Part shown: in pieces, positions 23,809 to 25,689 of the stretch
Layout of the letters: each line of letters starts with the position of its first letter
Position numbering within the stretch: the first letter of the stretch is position 1
Source: a virus
Virus record (IMG/VR): IMGVR_UViG_3300025771_000165
Coordinates: 1-25,689 of that record
Direction: 5' to 3' (one strand)
DNA: 25,689 nt
Translations under genes and position numbers: made by a program
The notes under the pieces: generated by a model
What the model was told of the DNA's origin: nothing
The model's database searches: none
What the model saw: the letters and a program-made list of their open reading frames with translations, nothing else

Positions 23809-25689
23809 TGTCTGTACTGATTGACATAGACGGTTATGAAACTAAAGGGATTAAGATCGACCCTAACGGTACAGAAGGAGACGTCATTGAGCTCCATGGG
23901 CTACTCGTTGTACTCCCAAAGAAACCAAAGCGATCGGAGATTCTCTTCCATGAAAAGCCAAAGGCAATGCAGATGTGGCAACGCATCGCTATGCCTGAAG
24001 AGCTGCAAAGGATTCGCAGTATGGATGAGTGGCTCGAAAAGCCTTCCGAGTTTCGAAAGAAGTTTCGTGCTTACATCGAACAAGAGTTTCAGCGTAGGCG
24101 CGACGGTGTGTGGTTTTACAATAATGGGGAACCTACGTATATTACAGGGAGACACTATATGTTTCTACAATGGTCTAAAATTGATATCGGATATCCATCA
24201 TACCTCGCTTTCCAAAGAGAAATCTTTCTCCACATGGCTGCTTGCGAAGCTGATCCCCGTTGTTTCGGTCAGCTATATACTAAGTGTCGTCGTTCTGGCT
24301 ACACTAATGTATGCTCTGCTGTCCTTGTTGACGAAGCTAGCCAAGTTAAAGAGAAGCTTTTGGGGATTCAGTCGAAGACTGGTAAAGACGCGCAAGAAAA
24401 TATCTTTATGAAGAAAGTAGTCTCTATTTTTAGAGGCTACCCCTTCTTCTTCAAGCCCATCCAGGACGGTACTACCAACCCTCGTATGGAGCTGGCTTTT
24501 CGTGAGCCATCGAAGCGAATCACGAAGAACAATAAGACATCCCAGAGAGGAGACGCCCTCAACAGCGTAATCAACTGGAAGAACACCACGAACAACGCAT
24601 ACGATGGCGAGAAGCTCCACATGCTGTACCTCGATGAGGCTGGCAAATGGGAGAAACCTACTGACATCCGTGAGGCATGGCGTATCGAGCGCACATGCCT
24701 TATCGTTGGTAAGCGAGTAGTAGGTAAAGCGCTGGTAGGGAGCACGGTAAACCCTATGGATAAAGGCGGGGAAGAATACAAGGGATTGTGGCAGGATTCC
24801 GACCCTAACGAGCGAAACAACAACGGAAGAACAAGGTCGGGTCTGTACAGAATCTTCATCCCAGCTTACGAAGCGCTAGAAGGTTTCTTTGATCAGTACG
24901 GGAATGCTGTTGTAGACGATCCAGAAAAAGAAATCATTGGAGTTGACGGTGAGGTTGTAGACCAGGGGAGTCGTAAGTATCTAAAGAATGAGCGACATTC
25001 CTTTAAGGATGATCCTTCAGAGCTCAACGAAATTATCAGGCAGTTCCCGTTTACCGAAGACGAGGCATTTAGGGACAGCATAGAAGGCAGTCTCTTTAAC
25101 ATAGGTAAGATATACCAGCAGATTGAATATAACGACAACCTGTACCCAAATCCCGTAGTGCAAGGGAATTTCGTCTGGAGGGTCAAGGACGAAGAAGTCG
25201 TCTTTTCCCCAGACCCAAACGGTAGGTTCCGTGTGGCTTGGTTGCCGCCTGATCACCTCAGGAATAAGAAGGCGGACGAACGGGGGAAACGCATAGCTCC
25301 TAACGCACATATAGGGGTAGGCGGGGTTGACTCCTATGATCTTGATGCTACGGTAGATGGGAGGGGCTCGAAGGGTGCGCTACATATGTACAATAAGTTT
25401 AGCATGGATGCACCCGCTAACATGTTTGTTGTAGAGTACGCTTCTCGTCCAGACCTAGCTAGTATTTTTTACGAAGACGTCTTGATGTGTGCGTTCTTCT
25501 ACGGCTATCCACTGCTTATAGAAAACAACAAGTACGGGATTGCAAGATACTTTGAATCAAGAGGTTACGACGGTTACTTAATGGATCGCCCAGAACACCT
25601 CAAGAATCCTAATTCTTCAAGTAACGTCCGAACTAAGGGTATCCCCTCGAACTCTCAGGATGTGATTCAGTCTCATGCTCAAGCTATCG
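23808..25689 (+). CDS. terL: Terminase large subunit (partial, runs off the window)
   Basis: The motor and nuclease that packages phage DNA into the capsid; 627 codons are visible. The ATPase has a variant Walker A, KCRRSGYTNV (159-168), with Ser-Gly-Tyr-Thr in place of Gly-Lys-Thr/Ser. Walker B is LHMLYLDEAG with Asp276 and catalytic Glu277, and the coupling motif is GSTVNP (311-316). The nuclease domain begins near GVGGVDSYDLDA (Asp508) and has LLIENNKYG (Glu572). The last acidic residue of the RNase-H-like site should lie beyond the right edge. The protein was recognised from these motifs and from its context. Confidence 0.9.
   Translation, partial: MSVLIDIDGYETKGIKIDPNGTEGDVIELHGLLVVLPKKPKRSEILFHEKPKAMQMWQRIAMPEELQRIRSMDEWLEKPSEFRKKFRAYIEQEFQRRRDGVWFYNNGEPTYITGRHYMFLQWSKIDIGYPSYLAFQREIFLHMAACEADPRCFGQLYTKCRRSGYTNVCSAVLVDEASQVKEKLLGIQSKTGKDAQENIFMKKVVSIFRGYPFFFKPIQDGTTNPRMELAFREPSKRITKNNKTSQRGDALNSVINWKNTTNNAYDGEKLHMLYLDEAGKWEKPTDIREAWRIERTCLIVGKRVVGKALVGSTVNPMDKGGEEYKGLWQDSDPNERNNNGRTRSGLYRIFIPAYEALEGFFDQYGNAVVDDPEKEIIGVDGEVVDQGSRKYLKNERHSFKDDPSELNEIIRQFPFTEDEAFRDSIEGSLFNIGKIYQQIEYNDNLYPNPVVQGNFVWRVKDEEVVFSPDPNGRFRVAWLPPDHLRNKKADERGKRIAPNAHIGVGGVDSYDLDATVDGRGSKGALHMYNKFSMDAPANMFVVEYASRPDLASIFYEDVLMCAFFYGYPLLIENNKYGIARYFESRGYDGYLMDRPEHLKNPNSSSNVRTKGIPSNSQDVIQSHAQAI

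Noticed and set aside
23836-24411. ORF of 191 aa within the terminase region
   Set aside because: It is a shifted frame of TerL. The terminase frame from 23808 carries all the ATPase and nuclease motifs.

Overview
This window looks like part of the genome of a tailed bacteriophage (Caudoviricetes) that infects a member of the Bacteroidota. The evidence is a large terminase subunit (TerL, running off the right edge), an M15-type endolysin, a compact replication and recombination set, and many tightly overlapping small genes. The host assignment rests on repeated promoters of the Bacteroidota form TTTG-N20-TAnnTTTG, and on a BT4734/VirE-type primase domain fused to a helicase, an arrangement common in that phylum. 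No integrase or lysogeny module is visible.

Left block (about 45-16586, leftward). Reading in the direction of transcription from the right: a lysine-rich basic protein, a pair of small paralogues, about twenty small ORFs of unknown function coupled by ATGA overlaps, a two-HTH protein, a DnaA-domain-IV-like protein, a recombination pair (a Rad52/Sak-like annealing protein and a RecE-like PD-(D/E)XK exonuclease), an SSB-like protein, a DUF3310 protein, a primase-helicase, a T7-endonuclease-I-like resolvase, a second PD-(D/E)XK protein, a B12-dependent ribonucleotide reductase and a 50-residue cysteine-rich protein. A strong terminator closes the block. The likely division of labour is nucleotide supply (RNR), priming and unwinding, and recombination-linked replication.

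Middle (about 15250-17050). This is the most unusual stretch. About forty perfect short inverted repeats (arms 6-9 bp, loops mostly 2-5 nt), each with its own sequence, follow one another through two small genes, the whole basic-protein gene and a 778-bp gene-free region. The pattern ignores the coding/non-coding boundary, so it appears to be selected, or generated, at the nucleic-acid level.

Right block (17365 to the end, rightward). Small basic virion or hypothetical proteins, the endolysin, a glycosyltransferase-like gene, a divergently transcribed winged-helix regulator, a GroES-like co-chaperonin with two cpn10-like halves, a tRNA-Arg(UCU), an A+T-rich two-gene glycosyltransferase cassette, a zinc-ribbon protein and TerL. 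Several rightward genes appear to be transcribed from promoters placed so close to the start codon that the mRNA would be leaderless.

Other signals without an ordinary label: a tRNA-like element with perfect acceptor and T arms but no recognisable D or anticodon arm (13122-13203), three near-identical promoters spread through the small-gene operon, and structured non-coding stretches around 8.2-8.9 kb beside the DnaA-like gene that could be RNA leaders or an origin.
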